DNA from: Nonomuraea africana
Lineage (GTDB): Bacteria; Actinomycetota; Actinomycetes; Streptosporangiales; Streptosporangiaceae
Length of the DNA: 64,000 nucleotides
Reading direction: 5' to 3'
NCBI RefSeq assembly: GCF_014873535.1
Contig: NZ_JADBEF010000001.1
Coordinates: 1,550,001-1,614,000, forward strand
Positions 24,170 through 32,906 of this stretch are shown here, one piece after another (within the stretch, counting starts at the first letter, position 1; each line of letters starts with the position of its first letter). The translations under genes were made by a program, and so were the position numbers. The notes beneath the pieces are model-generated. The model was not told the origin of the DNA and did not search any database. It saw only the letters and a program-made list of their open reading frames with translations.

Positions 24170-25755
24170 GGCCTGAACACCCCGAATCCGGCCGCCTCGG
24201 GGACGGGCGCGCTGTTGATCGCCGACAGGCAGAGCCCGAGGACCGTGCGGGTGTCGCGCGGGTCGATCACCCCGTCGTCGTAGAGCCGTCCCGACAGGAA
24301 GAACGGCAGCGACTCCTGCTCGATCTGCGCCTCCACCATCGCCCGCATCGCCGCGTCGGCCTCCTCGTCGTACGCCTGGCCGCGCGCCTGGGCGGCCTGC
24401 CGTCCGACGATCGAGAGCACCCCCGCCAGCTGCGCGGGGCCCATCACCGCCGACTTCGCGCTCGGCCACGCGAACAGGAAACGCGGATCATAGGCGCGCC
24501 CGCACATGCCGTAGTTGCCCGCGCCGTAGGAGGCGCCCATGACCACCGTCAGGTGCGGGACCGTCGAGTTCGACACCGCGTTGATCATCATCGCGCCGTG
24601 CTTGATGATGCCGCCCTGCTCGTACTCCTTGCCGACCATGTAACCGGTCGTGTTCTGCAGGAACACCAGCGGCGTGCGGGACTGGTCGGCCAGCTGGATG
24701 AACTGCGTGGCCTTCTGCGACTCCTGGCTGAACAGCACGCCGCGCGCGTTGGCCAGGATCCCGATCGGATAGCCGTGCAACCGCGCCCAGCCGGTCACCA
24801 GCGACGCGCCGTAGAGCGGCTTGAACTCCTCGAACTCGCTGCCGTCGACGATCCTGGCGATCACCTCGCGCGGATCGAAGGGGATCTTGAGATCCTCGGG
24901 GACGATCCCGAGCAGGTCGTCCTGCGGATATCGGGGCTCGACGACGGGGCCAGGGGTCGTCCCCAGCTTCCGCCACCCCCACGATTTCACGATATTTCGG
25001 CCTATGCGGAGGGCGTCGTACTCGTCGGCGGCCAGGTAGTCGGCCAGCCCGCTGGTACGCGCGTGCATCTCGGCCCCGCCGAGCGACTCGTCGTCGGACT
25101 CCTCGCCGGTGGCCATCTTCACCAGCGGGGGGCCGCCCAGGAACACCTTGGCGCGCTCCTTGACCATGACGACGTAGTCGCTCATCCCCGGGACGTACGC
25201 CCCGCCCGCCGTGGAGTTGCCGAAGACCAGCGCGACCGTCGGGATCCCCGCGGCCGACAGCCGCGTCAGATCCCTGAAGATCCGGCCCCCCGGGATGAAG
25301 ATCTCCTTCTGTGTCGGCAGGTCCGCGCCGCCCGACTCCACCAGGTTGAGGTACGGCAGGCGGTTGCGCAGCGCGATCTCGGCCGAGCGCAGGCTCTTCC
25401 TGAGCGTCCACGGATTGGAGGCGCCGCCGCGCACGGTCGGATCGTTGGCGGTGATCACGCATTCGACGCCCTCGACCACCCCGATGCCGGTCACGACGCT
25501 CGCGCCGACCGGGAAGTCGCTGCCCCACGCGGCCAGCGGCGAGAGCTCGAGGAAGGCCGAGCCCGGGTCGAGGAGCAGCTCCACGCGCTCCCGGGCGAGG
25601 AGCTTGCCGCGCCCGCGGTGCCGTTCGACGTACTTCGCGCCGCCGCCCGCGACCGCCTTGGCGTGCTCGGCGTCGAGGTCGGCCAGCTTGGCGAGCATGG
25701 CGTTCCTGCGCTCCTGGTGATCGGCGCTCGCCGGATCCAGGCGACTGATGATCAT
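24166..25755 (-). CDS. acyl-CoA carboxylase beta subunit (carboxyltransferase; MCC/GCC-like)
   Basis: 529-residue carboxyltransferase that moves the carboxyl from biotin to an acyl-CoA. The N half holds [27 protein letters not shown] and [18 protein letters not shown]; the C half holds [19 protein letters not shown] and [20 protein letters not shown]. The NSTAGGAY and [12 protein letters not shown] blocks are typical of methylcrotonyl- and geranyl-CoA carboxylases, less of PccB. With AtuA and a hydratase in the operon, leucine or acyclic-isoprenoid breakdown is the best reading. The ATG at 25755 overlaps the TetR stop as ATGA. Confidence 0.9.
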   Translation of the reverse strand: MIISRLDPASADHQERRNAMLAKLADLDAEHAKAVAGGGAKYVERHRGRGKLLARERVELLLDPGSAFLELSPLAAWGSDFPVGASVVTGIGVVEGVECVITANDPTVRGGASNPWTLRKSLRSAEIALRNRLPYLNLVESGGADLPTQKEIFIPGGRIFRDLTRLSAAGIPTVALVFGNSTAGGAYVPGMSDYVVMVKERAKVFLGGPPLVKMATGEESDDESLGGAEMHARTSGLADYLAADEYDALRIGRNIVKSWGWRKLGTTPGPVVEPRYPQDDLLGIVPEDLKIPFDPREVIARIVDGSEFEEFKPLYGASLVTGWARLHGYPIGILANARGVLFSQESQKATQFIQLADQSRTPLVFLQNTTGYMVGKEYEQGGIIKHGAMMINAVSNSTVPHLTVVMGASYGAGNYGMCGRAYDPRFLFAWPSAKSAVMGPAQLAGVLSIVGRQAAQARGQAYDEEADAAMRAMVEAQIEQESLPFFLSGRLYDDGVIDPRDTRTVLGLCLSAINSAPVPEAAGFGVFRP

Positions 25756-26405
25756 GCCTCACCCCTTTCCTCTTGGTGTGGCCGGCATGAAGTTGACGCG
25801 TGCGTCAGCCCGATGGCGCGGGCCCACAGGCGCGTCAGATGGTCGACGGCGGTACGCTCGTCGGCCTGCTCGCCGAGGTCCAGCCAGACGTGGGCGAAGT
25901 GCTCCACCATGCCGCCGAGCATGATCGCGGTGAGCCTCGGGTCGAGGTCGCGGTCGGCCAGGCCCTGCTCCTGCAGGCGGCGCAGGCCCTCGGCGCCCCG
26001 CCTGACGAACACCTCCCGCAGCTCCAGCAGCAGCCTGCCGAACCGGTCGTCGGTGGTCGCCGCGTGCTCCAGCATCCGCACCAGCCTGGAGTTGGCCGCC
26101 CAGGCGCGCAGGTAGAGCCGGTTGGCGGCCTCGACGCGGGCGTAGGGATCGTCGGGCACGGCCGGCCCCACCATGCTGGCGGCGAACATCTCGCCCACCA
26201 CGGCCCCCGCCACCTCGCCGAAGAGTGACTCCTTCGAGTCGAAGTAGGTGTAGAAGGTGCCGTGCGAGACCCCGGCCCTGGCGCACACGTCGTCGATGCG
26301 GACGGCGTCGTACCCGTGCTCCTCGAAGGCCTCCCGTCCGGCTTCGAGCAGGGCGGCCCTGGTGCGCCTGCCCCTCGCGGTCAGCGCGTCCGATTTGACG
26401 ATCAC
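25752..26405 (-). CDS. TetR-family regulator of the acyl-CoA carboxylase operon
   Basis: 217-residue repressor and first gene of its own target operon. The HTH (about residues 14-62) includes [20 protein letters not shown] and [11 protein letters not shown]; the ligand domain fills the rest. I use the GTG at 26405: a TACGTT -10 lies 6 bases upstream (leaderless), and a 17-bp imperfect palindrome covers both. An upstream in-frame start would add 12 residues without a ribosome binding site. Because its stop overlaps the start of the carboxyltransferase gene, regulator and enzymes are one transcription unit; an acyl-CoA is the probable inducer. Confidence 0.88.
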   Translation of the reverse strand: MIVKSDALTARGRRTRAALLEAGREAFEEHGYDAVRIDDVCARAGVSHGTFYTYFDSKESLFGEVAGAVVGEMFAASMVGPAVPDDPYARVEAANRLYLRAWAANSRLVRMLEHAATTDDRFGRLLLELREVFVRRGAEGLRRLQEQGLADRDLDPRLTAIMLGGMVEHFAHVWLDLGEQADERTAVDHLTRLWARAIGLTHASTSCRPHQEERGEA

Positions 26406-26418
26406 GTCAACAACGTAA
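26402..26418 (-). promoter_or_regulatory. leaderless promoter with overlapping operator for the TetR/carboxylase operon
   Basis: TCACGT-CAACA-ACGTAA (26402-26418) has 6-bp arms with one mismatch. On the minus strand it contains the -10 hexamer TACGTT (26417-26412) and the GTG start at 26405. A bound TetR dimer would cover the transcription start, giving autorepression. Confidence 0.5.
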
Positions 26419-26612
26419 TCCCGACTGGGACGCCTCCGCAAGAACCCGAGCCAAGACCCCGCCCGCTCCGACGCTTGAGGGTCTGCCGGCGTCCAAGAGT
26501 CCGTTGTCTTCAGGACGACAGGAGATCTTGATGGAATCCCAGAAGGAAGAGCGCGACGGCGATCCGGCGCAGGTCCCTGGACCGGGCGGTCTCCATCTGG
26601 CCGGAGATGCGT

Positions 26613-26644
26613 CGACGGCCCGCGTCGGGTGACGCGGGCCGTCG
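26613..26644 (-). terminator. strong intrinsic terminator after the Ser/Thr kinase gene
   Basis: CGACGGCCCGCGTC (26613-26626) and GACGCGGGCCGTCG (26631-26644) form a perfect 14-bp stem with a GGGT loop, 38 bases beyond the kinase stop. No T-run follows; such bare GC hairpins are the common actinobacterial terminator form. Confidence 0.8.
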
Positions 26645-26681
26645 GATACAGCCTGCAAGGCGCAGGGGCGCCGTCCGTGGA

Positions 26682-28634
26682 TCAGCCGCAGTGGCTCCAG
26701 CCGCTCTTCCAGCTGAGCGTGCCCCAGCTGCCGCCCCAGATGACGCACTTCTTGACCGCCGCCAGCCGGACCGGCCCCGCGTACGCGGTGAACTTGCCCG
26801 GGTTGGCGCCGCTGGCGCCGCCCTTCACCTGGAGGATGGCGTTCATCGACACCTTGGCGGGCACCTCGTACTTCGACATGGTGACCACGCAGTTCTTCCC
26901 CGCGCTGGTGTTGTACAGCAGGTAGATCGTGGCCTTGGTGCTCAGCGCGTGCGAGTTGATCACCTTGTACCCGGAGCCGCAGACCGTCGTCGCCCGGTAC
27001 GGGTTCAGCTTCGGCGTGGGCTTGGGTGTCGGCTTCGGCGCCACCGTCGGCTTCGGCGCAGCTGTCGGCTTCGCGGTCGGCTTGGTGCTCGGCTTAGAGG
27101 AGTGGCCGTAGTAGTCGCCGGTGGTCGGCTCCATCAGACCCGTGGGCTCGGGCTCGGGGTCCACCAGGCCCGTGTTCTTGGTGGGCTTGACCTTGGGCGT
27201 GGAGGGCTTGGCCGTCGACGCCGTCGGCCGGGTCACCGGGGGTGCGACCGTGGTGTGCGGCACGGAGACCGCCGGTTCTTCGGCCTTCTTGGACTTGGTC
27301 GCCTTCGGCGTCGGAGAGTCGTCGATCAGCTCGGGCGTCAGCGTCGGATCGATCGGCGGGTCGACGGGCGCCTCGGTGGAGGCCGCCGCGGGATCGGTCG
27401 CGGGGTCGGCGGCGGCCGAGGTGGCCGGGCCGTTCGCGGCGACCAGCTCGGCGGTGGTCTTCTTGCCCGCCTGCGCCCACACGACGGTGCCGGCGAGCAC
27501 GAGCGCACCCGCCGCCGCGGCCGAGATCGCGATGGTCAGGGTACGGCGGCGCGTGGCCGAGCCGGCCGTACCGCCCGAGGGCGGACGCTGGCCGGGGACA
27601 TGGGTCCCGGGAAAGCCGTGCGGACCGGGAACCGGGCCGCCGGGCGCGCCGGGAGCACCCGGCTGGCCGGGAACGGGCCCGCCGGGAACCTGGGGCCTCG
27701 GGCCGCCGGGAGCGCCGGGGACGGGACCGCCCTGCGGTGCCGCGGCCGGACGGGCGCCTGGGTGCGGGAACGGGGGAGGGAGCTGGCTGCCGGTCTGGTG
27801 GACGGCGACCGGGCTCTCACCGGTCTGCTGGCCGGTCAGGCGGGCGATCAGCTGTTCGGCGGTCGGGCGCAGCGCGGGGTCCTTCGACAGGCAGGCCTCG
27901 ACCAGCCCGCCGAGCACCCCTTCGAGCCCGCCGATCTCCGGCTCCTCGTTGAGGATCCGGTTCATGACCACCGGGATGGAGTCGGAGCCGAACGCGGGCT
28001 TGCCCGTGGCGGCGAACACCATCGTGACGCCCCACGCGAACACGTCCGCGGCCTCCGACACCGGGGCGCCGCTCAGCTGCTCGGGCGCGAGGTAGGCAGG
28101 CGTCCCCATCGCCATGCCCGTGGCCGTCGCGCCGGGGGAGTCGAGCGCCCGCGCGATGCCGAAGTCGATCACGACCGGGCCCTCGGGGCCCATCAGCACG
28201 TTGGCGGGCTTGAAGTCGCGGTGCAGGATGCCCGCGCGGTGGATGGCCGCCAGTGCGGTGGCCGTGCTGATCGCGAGGCGTTCGAGTGCCGCTCCCCTGC
28301 GCGGCCCTTCCCTGTCGACCAGTTGCCGCAGCGAGGGCCCCGGCACGTAGTCGGTCACGATGTACGGCCGGCTGCCCTCGAGATCGGCGTGCAGCACGGG
28401 CGCGGTGCAGAACCTGGCCACCCGTTGCGCCACCGCCACTTCGCGCAGGAACCGCGTCCTGGCGTCGGCGTCGGCCACCAGCGCGTTGTGCAGGAGCTTG
28501 ACCGCCACCTGCTCGCCCGCCTGCCCCTTGGCCAGGTAGACCACACCCTGTCCGCCCTCGCCGAGCCTGGCGACGATCTCGAACGCACCCAGCCGTCGCG
28601 GGTCGTCCGCCGCCAACGGCTGAAACTGAGTCAC
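26682..28634 (-). CDS. transmembrane Ser/Thr protein kinase with a cysteine-bearing sensor domain
   Basis: 650-residue Hanks-type kinase. The catalytic domain (about 12-275) has the glycine loop RLGEGGQGVVYLA, Lys in VAVKLLH, the active-site ILHRDFKPANVLM, VIDFGIARA and PAYLAPEQLSG. Then come a Pro/Gly/Ala-rich juxtamembrane stretch, one membrane helix (about 385-407), a long Thr/Lys/Pro-rich extracellular spacer and a C-terminal module of about 105 residues with four cysteines and aromatic clusters (WGGSWGTLSWKSGWSHCG). The tail is not PASTA, and I do not recognise it; it is likely a ligand or wall sensor. Start GTG 28634, preceded by CCGGGGG. An in-frame upstream extension lacks conserved sequence. 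Confidence 0.88.
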   Translation of the reverse strand: MTQFQPLAADDPRRLGAFEIVARLGEGGQGVVYLAKGQAGEQVAVKLLHNALVADADARTRFLREVAVAQRVARFCTAPVLHADLEGSRPYIVTDYVPGPSLRQLVDREGPRRGAALERLAISTATALAAIHRAGILHRDFKPANVLMGPEGPVVIDFGIARALDSPGATATGMAMGTPAYLAPEQLSGAPVSEAADVFAWGVTMVFAATGKPAFGSDSIPVVMNRILNEEPEIGGLEGVLGGLVEACLSKDPALRPTAEQLIARLTGQQTGESPVAVHQTGSQLPPPFPHPGARPAAAPQGGPVPGAPGGPRPQVPGGPVPGQPGAPGAPGGPVPGPHGFPGTHVPGQRPPSGGTAGSATRRRTLTIAISAAAAGALVLAGTVVWAQAGKKTTAELVAANGPATSAAADPATDPAAASTEAPVDPPIDPTLTPELIDDSPTPKATKSKKAEEPAVSVPHTTVAPPVTRPTASTAKPSTPKVKPTKNTGLVDPEPEPTGLMEPTTGDYYGHSSKPSTKPTAKPTAAPKPTVAPKPTPKPTPKLNPYRATTVCGSGYKVINSHALSTKATIYLLYNTSAGKNCVVTMSKYEVPAKVSMNAILQVKGGASGANPGKFTAYAGPVRLAAVKKCVIWGGSWGTLSWKSGWSHCG

Positions 28635-28677
28635 GTCGAACCCCCGGTTATTTCGTGATAGGTGGGGCAAAACGCTA

Positions 28678-29018
28678 TCAGTGTGGCCGGTGTGTCGTCC
28701 CACCGGTTTCACGATATGTCCGTATCGCAATGGTCTTGGCGTATTCCGCCGACCCCGTGTCGGCCTCTACGTCGGAGGTCACGCCCTCGTGGACGATGAG
28801 GACCTGGGAGGCGCCGCGCGGGCCGTCGCGGCGATGCCCGCCATCCACGCGGCGTCCAGCTCGCGGAAGCGCGGACCGAGGCGGACCTCCCCGTCGTGGG
28901 TGAACGTGATGCACGAGGGCGTGTCCACGCCGAAGGTCGGCCAGGGATCTCCTGAAGGGCGCGGGCGAGCGAGGACGTGCCCAGAGCTCTATCCGCCGTT
29001 CAGCATGATGACGGTCAA
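28678..29018 (-). pseudogene. decayed chloramphenicol-phosphotransferase-like (CPT family) gene
   Basis: On the minus strand, directly overlapping the glcD-type stop, a frame opens as TTG-encoded LTVIMLNGG followed by a stop (TAG), then pieces PWPTFGVDT, GEVRLGPRFRELDAAWMAGI and, in another frame, VLIVHEGVTSDVEADTG and AKTIAIRTY. These follow the order of CPT-family small-molecule kinases: P-loop strand (ILNGGSSxGKS), FGVDT, GPxFRxLxxAW, and the C-terminal VHxGVxYDVEVDT. The Walker A region is disrupted and the central part is missing; about 110 of 175 codons remain. It was probably once coupled to the oxidase gene. Family call is from motif memory. Confidence 0.6.
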
Positions 29019-30370
29019 ATCGCCTTCCCCGGGTTGAGGATGCCGAGCGGGTCGAAGACCCGCTTGATGCCCTTCTGTATTTCGTCCACGACGGGCCCCG
29101 ACTCCAGCGCGAGCCAGCGCCGCTTCAGCAGCCCCACCCCGTGCTCGCCGGTCAGCGTGCCGCCCAGGTCGAGGGCGGCCTTGAACACCTCGTCGGCCGC
29201 CGCCCACACGTTGGCGGGCGGCTCCACGGTGCCGTGGTCGAAGATGAACACCGGGTGCAGGTTGCCGTCGCCCGCGTGGGCGACCGTGCAGATCATCACG
29301 TCGTGCCTGGCGGCCGCCGCCTCGATGGCGGAGATCATGTCGGGCAGCGCCGAGCGCGGCACGCACACGTCCTCCACCAGGCAGGCGCCGAGGCGCTCCT
29401 TGGCCTGGTAGGCCATGCGCCTGATGCCGATGAGGTCCTCGGTCTCCTCGGGCGTCGAGGACACCGCCACGAAGGAGGCGCCGTTCGCCTCGCACAGCTC
29501 CCGCATCATCTCCGCCATCGCCTGGCCGTCGGAGGCGTCGGACTGGCCGATCAGCATGGCCTGGGTGGAGTCCTCCAGGCCGATGTTGCGCCAGTCGTCG
29601 ATGGCCTTCAGCGTCGCCCGGTCCAGCAGCTCCATGAGGGACGGCTGGCAGCCCGCCGCGATGATCGCCGAGACGGCCGCGGCGGCGTCGCGCAGGGAGC
29701 CGAACTCCGCGGCGATCGTCGCGGGCGGCGCGACCGGCGCGCGGCGCAGCCGTACGGTGGCCGAGGTGATGACGCCGAGCGTGCCCTCCGAGCCCACGAA
29801 CAGGCCGGTCAGGTCGTAGCCCGTCACGCCCTTGACCGTGCGGCGGCCGGTGTTCAGGATCCGGCCGTCGGCCAGCACGACCTCGAGGCCGAGCGCGGAG
29901 TCGCGGGTCACGCCGTACTTCACGCAGCGCAGTCCGCCGGCGTTGGTCGCCAGGTTCCCGCCGATGGTGGAGATCTCGTAGGACGACGGGTCGGGCGCGT
30001 ACATCAGCCCGTGCTCCCGCGCCGCCCGGTCGAGGTCGGCGGTGATCACGCCCGGCTCGACCACGGCGATCTCGTCGGCCGGGTTCAGCTCGCGGATCGC
30101 CGTCATCCTCGCCAGCGACAGCACGATCGACCCCTCGCTGGCGGTCGCCGCGCCCGCGAGGCCGGTGCCCGCTCCGCGCGGCACCACCGGCACCCGGTGC
30201 TCGGTGGCCCAGCGCATCGTCGTCACCACCTCCTCGCGGGTGGTGGCCAGAACCACCCCCAGAGCCTTGCCCGGCTCGAGGAACGTGCGGTCGCGCGCGT
30301 AGGAGTCGACCACGTCGGGGTCGGTCAGCACCCTTCCCTCGGGAAGAGCCTTCACAAGTGCGTCAATCAC
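29015..30370 (-). CDS. FAD-linked oxidase, glycolate oxidase GlcD-like
   Basis: 451-residue flavoenzyme of the VAO/FAD_binding_4 family that oxidises a 2-hydroxy acid such as glycolate or D-lactate. The PP-loop VVPRGAGTGLAGAA binds FAD; further family blocks are YAPDPSSYEISTIGGNLATN, GGLRCVKYGVTRD, FVGSEGTLGVITSAT and the C-terminal VAHAGDGNLHP and GTLTGEHGVGLLKR. No GlcE/GlcF partners are adjacent, so it may act alone with a separate acceptor. The GTG at 30370 has a TAGAGT -10 seven bases upstream (leaderless). Its stop is followed at once by the decayed CPT-like gene. Confidence 0.88.
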   Translation of the reverse strand: MIDALVKALPEGRVLTDPDVVDSYARDRTFLEPGKALGVVLATTREEVVTTMRWATEHRVPVVPRGAGTGLAGAATASEGSIVLSLARMTAIRELNPADEIAVVEPGVITADLDRAAREHGLMYAPDPSSYEISTIGGNLATNAGGLRCVKYGVTRDSALGLEVVLADGRILNTGRRTVKGVTGYDLTGLFVGSEGTLGVITSATVRLRRAPVAPPATIAAEFGSLRDAAAAVSAIIAAGCQPSLMELLDRATLKAIDDWRNIGLEDSTQAMLIGQSDASDGQAMAEMMRELCEANGASFVAVSSTPEETEDLIGIRRMAYQAKERLGACLVEDVCVPRSALPDMISAIEAAAARHDVMICTVAHAGDGNLHPVFIFDHGTVEPPANVWAAADEVFKAALDLGGTLTGEHGVGLLKRRWLALESGPVVDEIQKGIKRVFDPLGILNPGKAI

Positions 30371-30427
30371 GCTGTGGACTCTACGACCCGATTTGCGGGA
30401 TCCGCACGCCAGGGCCACACTGCCCGG

Positions 30428-31009
30428 ATGGATCTGTCCTGTCCGGAGTGCGGCCTTGCTGACAGGGTGGCGTCGGTGCCGGGGGTCGTGGCCGACGGAA
30501 CGAGTTTCCGCCTCGGGCGCGCGAGCATGCCGAAGGAGCGGGCCGTCGTCGACCTGCCGGCCGCCTCGCTGATCGGCACCAGGAAGCACGCGATGACCAG
30601 GACGCAGCTCGCGGTGTGGCTCTCCTTCCCCGCCAGGCACGAGGTGCCGCGCGCGCGGCACCAGGGCTACGTCATGCTCGGCTTCGCCGCCCTCGCGCAC
30701 GTCGTGCTGGCGCTGACGCTGGCGATGAGCGAGCAGACGAACCTGCTCATGGACCTGCTGGCGCCGTTCTGCGTGACCGGGGTCTTCTGGTGGTTCGGGC
30801 TGCTGTTCGTCGTCGGCGCGCACGGCGCGCGCCGGCGCGACCAGGCCGAGGCGTCCGCTCGCGAGCAGGCGCTGCTGGTGTGGCAGGAGCTCTACCACTG
30901 TCCGCGCGACAACGTGGCCTTCGAGCCGGGCGTGGGTCTCGCCTTCCATCCCAGCGAGACGCGGGAGTACATCTTCGGCTTCAGGTACGGCAGACGCCGT
31001 CCCCTCTAG
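30428..31009 (+). CDS. membrane protein with zinc-ribbon-like cysteines
   Basis: 193-residue protein of unknown function. It begins MDLSCPECGLADRVASVPGV, half of a zinc ribbon (CPEC), continues with a linker containing LIGTRKHAMTRTQLAVW, has two membrane helices (about residues 77-95 and 108-128), and ends with a second short Cys site, LYHCPRDNVAFEPG. The two Cys sites might form one ribbon across a membrane hairpin. The ATG at 30428 is chosen because the sequence motif begins there. It is divergent from the oxidase gene (57 bases apart) and precedes the VOC gene by 18 bases. Its topology fits small actinomycete proteins seen near STPKs. Confidence 0.6.
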   Translation: MDLSCPECGLADRVASVPGVVADGTSFRLGRASMPKERAVVDLPAASLIGTRKHAMTRTQLAVWLSFPARHEVPRARHQGYVMLGFAALAHVVLALTLAMSEQTNLLMDLLAPFCVTGVFWWFGLLFVVGAHGARRRDQAEASAREQALLVWQELYHCPRDNVAFEPGVGLAFHPSETREYIFGFRYGRRRPL

Positions 31010-31027
31010 CCGGATACAGTCCGGTCC

Positions 31028-31504
31028 ATGGCACTTGGGGTGGTGAGAATCAGGCACGTGAAGCTGCCCGTGACCGACCTCCGGCGCAGCGTCGCCTGGT
31101 ACACGTCCCTGCTCGACCTCGAGGTCGCGGCCGAGTTCGCCGAGCAGGGCACGGTCAGGGGCGTTCAGCTCTCGGCGGCCGACGGCGGCTTCGCGATCGC
31201 GCTGAGGGAGCGGGCGTTCTGCGCGAGCACGCCCGACCTCGACGGGTTCGACGCGTTCGCCCTGGAGGTGGAGTCGGTGGCGGCGCTGCACGAGCTGGCC
31301 GCGCGGTGCGAGCGGCTCGCGATCGCCTGCGGTGGCGTCCAGGACAGAGGTGAGTACGGCGCGAACCTCGACATCCCCGATCCCGACGGGAGCGTGCTGC
31401 GCTTCCTGGCCGGCAACGTGATCGGGCCGGGCGCCTTCCTCGGGGTCGACCTCGACGGCGAGGGCAGACCCTCGATCTACGCCGAACCGAAGCTCCCCGT
31501 CTAG
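31028..31504 (+). CDS. VOC-family protein (glyoxalase/bleomycin-resistance fold)
   Basis: 158-residue metalloprotein-fold protein. The first beta-alpha-beta unit reads RIRHVKLPVTDLRRSVAWYTSLL-like text (His and surrounding positions as in glyoxalase I), and the second unit ends with LDIPDPDGSVLRFL. One cupin-like vicinal oxygen chelate domain pair is present, enough for a lyase, dioxygenase or drug-binding protein; no substrate is evident. The ATG at 31028 has TACAGT seven bases upstream, another leaderless start, so it need not be co-transcribed with the preceding gene. A strong hairpin follows the stop. Confidence 0.75.
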   Translation: MALGVVRIRHVKLPVTDLRRSVAWYTSLLDLEVAAEFAEQGTVRGVQLSAADGGFAIALRERAFCASTPDLDGFDAFALEVESVAALHELAARCERLAIACGGVQDRGEYGANLDIPDPDGSVLRFLAGNVIGPGAFLGVDLDGEGRPSIYAEPKLPV

Positions 31505-31517
31505 CCGTCGCCGTTGT

Positions 31518-31550
31518 CCCCGCCCGCCGGGGTGACCGGAGCGGGCGGGG
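31518..31550. terminator. bidirectional terminator between VOC and aspT genes
   Basis: CCCCGCCCGC (31518-31527) and GCGGGCGGGG (31541-31550) make a perfect 10-bp stem with a 13-base loop, centred between two convergent stop codons (31504 and 31559). Confidence 0.75.
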
Positions 31551-31558
31551 AGGGCGGC

Positions 31559-32812
31559 TCAGCCCTGGGAGAGCAGCTTCTCGGTGGCGACGAGGCGGAC
31601 GCAGACGGTCAGGCCGGTGATCGCCTCCTCCAACTCCTCCAGGTCGGGGTAGGTGGGGGCGATGCGGATCGTGCGGTCGGCGGGGTCGTCGCCGTACGGG
31701 TGGGTGGCGCCTGCGGGAGTGAGCGCGATGCCGGCGGCCTTGGCCTTGGCCACGACCTCCTTGGCGCACCCCTCGGGGACGTCGAGGCTGATGAAGTAGC
31801 CGCCCGAGGGGGCCGTCCAACCAGCCAGCCCGGTGCCGCCGAGCTCCTTGGTGAGGATCCTGTCGACGGCCTCGAACTTCGGCCACACCAGCTCGGCGTG
31901 CCTGCGCATGTGCGCGGCCACGCCCTCGGCGTCGCGCAGGAACTCCACATGGCGCAGCTGGTTCATCTTGTCGGGGCCGATGCTCTGCTTGGACAGGTTG
32001 CCCAGGTACCAGGCGACGTTGGCGGGGGAGCCGCCGAAGAAGGCCACACCGCTTCCCGCGAGGGTCACCTTGGAGGTGGAGCCGAAGACGAAGGCGCGGT
32101 CGGCGTTGCCGTACTCCGCGCAGAGGGCGAGCAGGTCGGCGAGCTCGGCGTGCTCGTCGGTGAGGTGGTGGATCGCGTAGGCGTTGTCCCAGAAGATCCG
32201 GAAGTCGGGCGCGGCGGTGGTCATCGCGGCCAGGCGGCGCACGGTCTCGTCGCCGTAGGTGACGCCGGAGGGGTTGCTGTACTTCGGGACGCACCAGATG
32301 CCCTTGACCCTCGGGTCGTCGGCGACCAGCCGCTCGACGACGTCCATGTCGGGGCCCTCGGCGGTCATCGGCACCTGCACCATCGTGATGCCGAACCGCT
32401 CGCACAGCGCGAAGTGCCTGTCGTAGCCGGGCACGGGGCACAGGAAGACGATCTCCTGCTCGTCCGCCCAGCGGCGCGCCGCGCCCGGCAGCACGCTGAG
32501 CAGCGAGAAGACGATGGTGTCGTGCATCATCGCCAGGCTGGAGTTGCCTCCGGCGAGCAGTTGCGCCGCGGGGACCTGCAGCAGGTCGGCGAACAGCTCG
32601 CGGATCTCGGCCAGGCCCTGCAGGTTGCCGTAGTTGCGGCAGTCGGTGCCGTCGGCGGCCAGGTGCGTCGAGGGCAGGGCGGTCATCCTGGCGGACAGAT
32701 CGAGCTGGTGCGGCGAGGGCTTGCCCCTGGTCAGATCGAGCTTCAGGCCTCGCCTGACGAGAGCGTCGTAGTCACGGGCGGCCAGGTCGCGCTGGGCGGT
32801 CAGCTCGGTCAC
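31559..32812 (-). CDS. aspT: aspartate aminotransferase, class Ic (AspT type)
   Basis: PLP enzyme of 417 residues converting aspartate and 2-oxoglutarate to oxaloacetate and glutamate. It follows the Corynebacterium AspT (subgroup Ic) pattern, including LKLDLTRGKPSPHQLDLS, AADGTDCRNYGNLQGL, ICPVPGYDRHF-type text (FLCPVPGYDRHFALCERFG), WDNAYAIHHLTDE and the PLP-lysine block FGSTSKVTLAGSGVAFF. Length agrees with that subgroup. A GTG start at 32812 is preceded by AGGAAGGA, and TATCCT forms a -10 about 40 bases upstream. It is downstream of, and separate by 94 bases from, the methyltransferase gene. Confidence 0.88.
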   Translation of the reverse strand: MTELTAQRDLAARDYDALVRRGLKLDLTRGKPSPHQLDLSARMTALPSTHLAADGTDCRNYGNLQGLAEIRELFADLLQVPAAQLLAGGNSSLAMMHDTIVFSLLSVLPGAARRWADEQEIVFLCPVPGYDRHFALCERFGITMVQVPMTAEGPDMDVVERLVADDPRVKGIWCVPKYSNPSGVTYGDETVRRLAAMTTAAPDFRIFWDNAYAIHHLTDEHAELADLLALCAEYGNADRAFVFGSTSKVTLAGSGVAFFGGSPANVAWYLGNLSKQSIGPDKMNQLRHVEFLRDAEGVAAHMRRHAELVWPKFEAVDRILTKELGGTGLAGWTAPSGGYFISLDVPEGCAKEVVAKAKAAGIALTPAGATHPYGDDPADRTIRIAPTYPDLEELEEAITGLTVCVRLVATEKLLSQG

Positions 32813-32906
32813 GGGGATGTTCCTTCCTGAGACTGGGACATGACGAGGATAGTGGGCCCGGCCGGGGGAACCGTCGGCAGACAGCGCTTTCGCGCGAGTC
32901 CTCGAG

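Noticed and set aside
26531..26632. 33-codon plus-strand ORF with GGAGA upstream, reading MESQKEERDGDPAQV at its start
   Set aside because: It ends inside the perfect terminator hairpin of the kinase gene, has no partner gene and no repeat or family feature; too weak to call.
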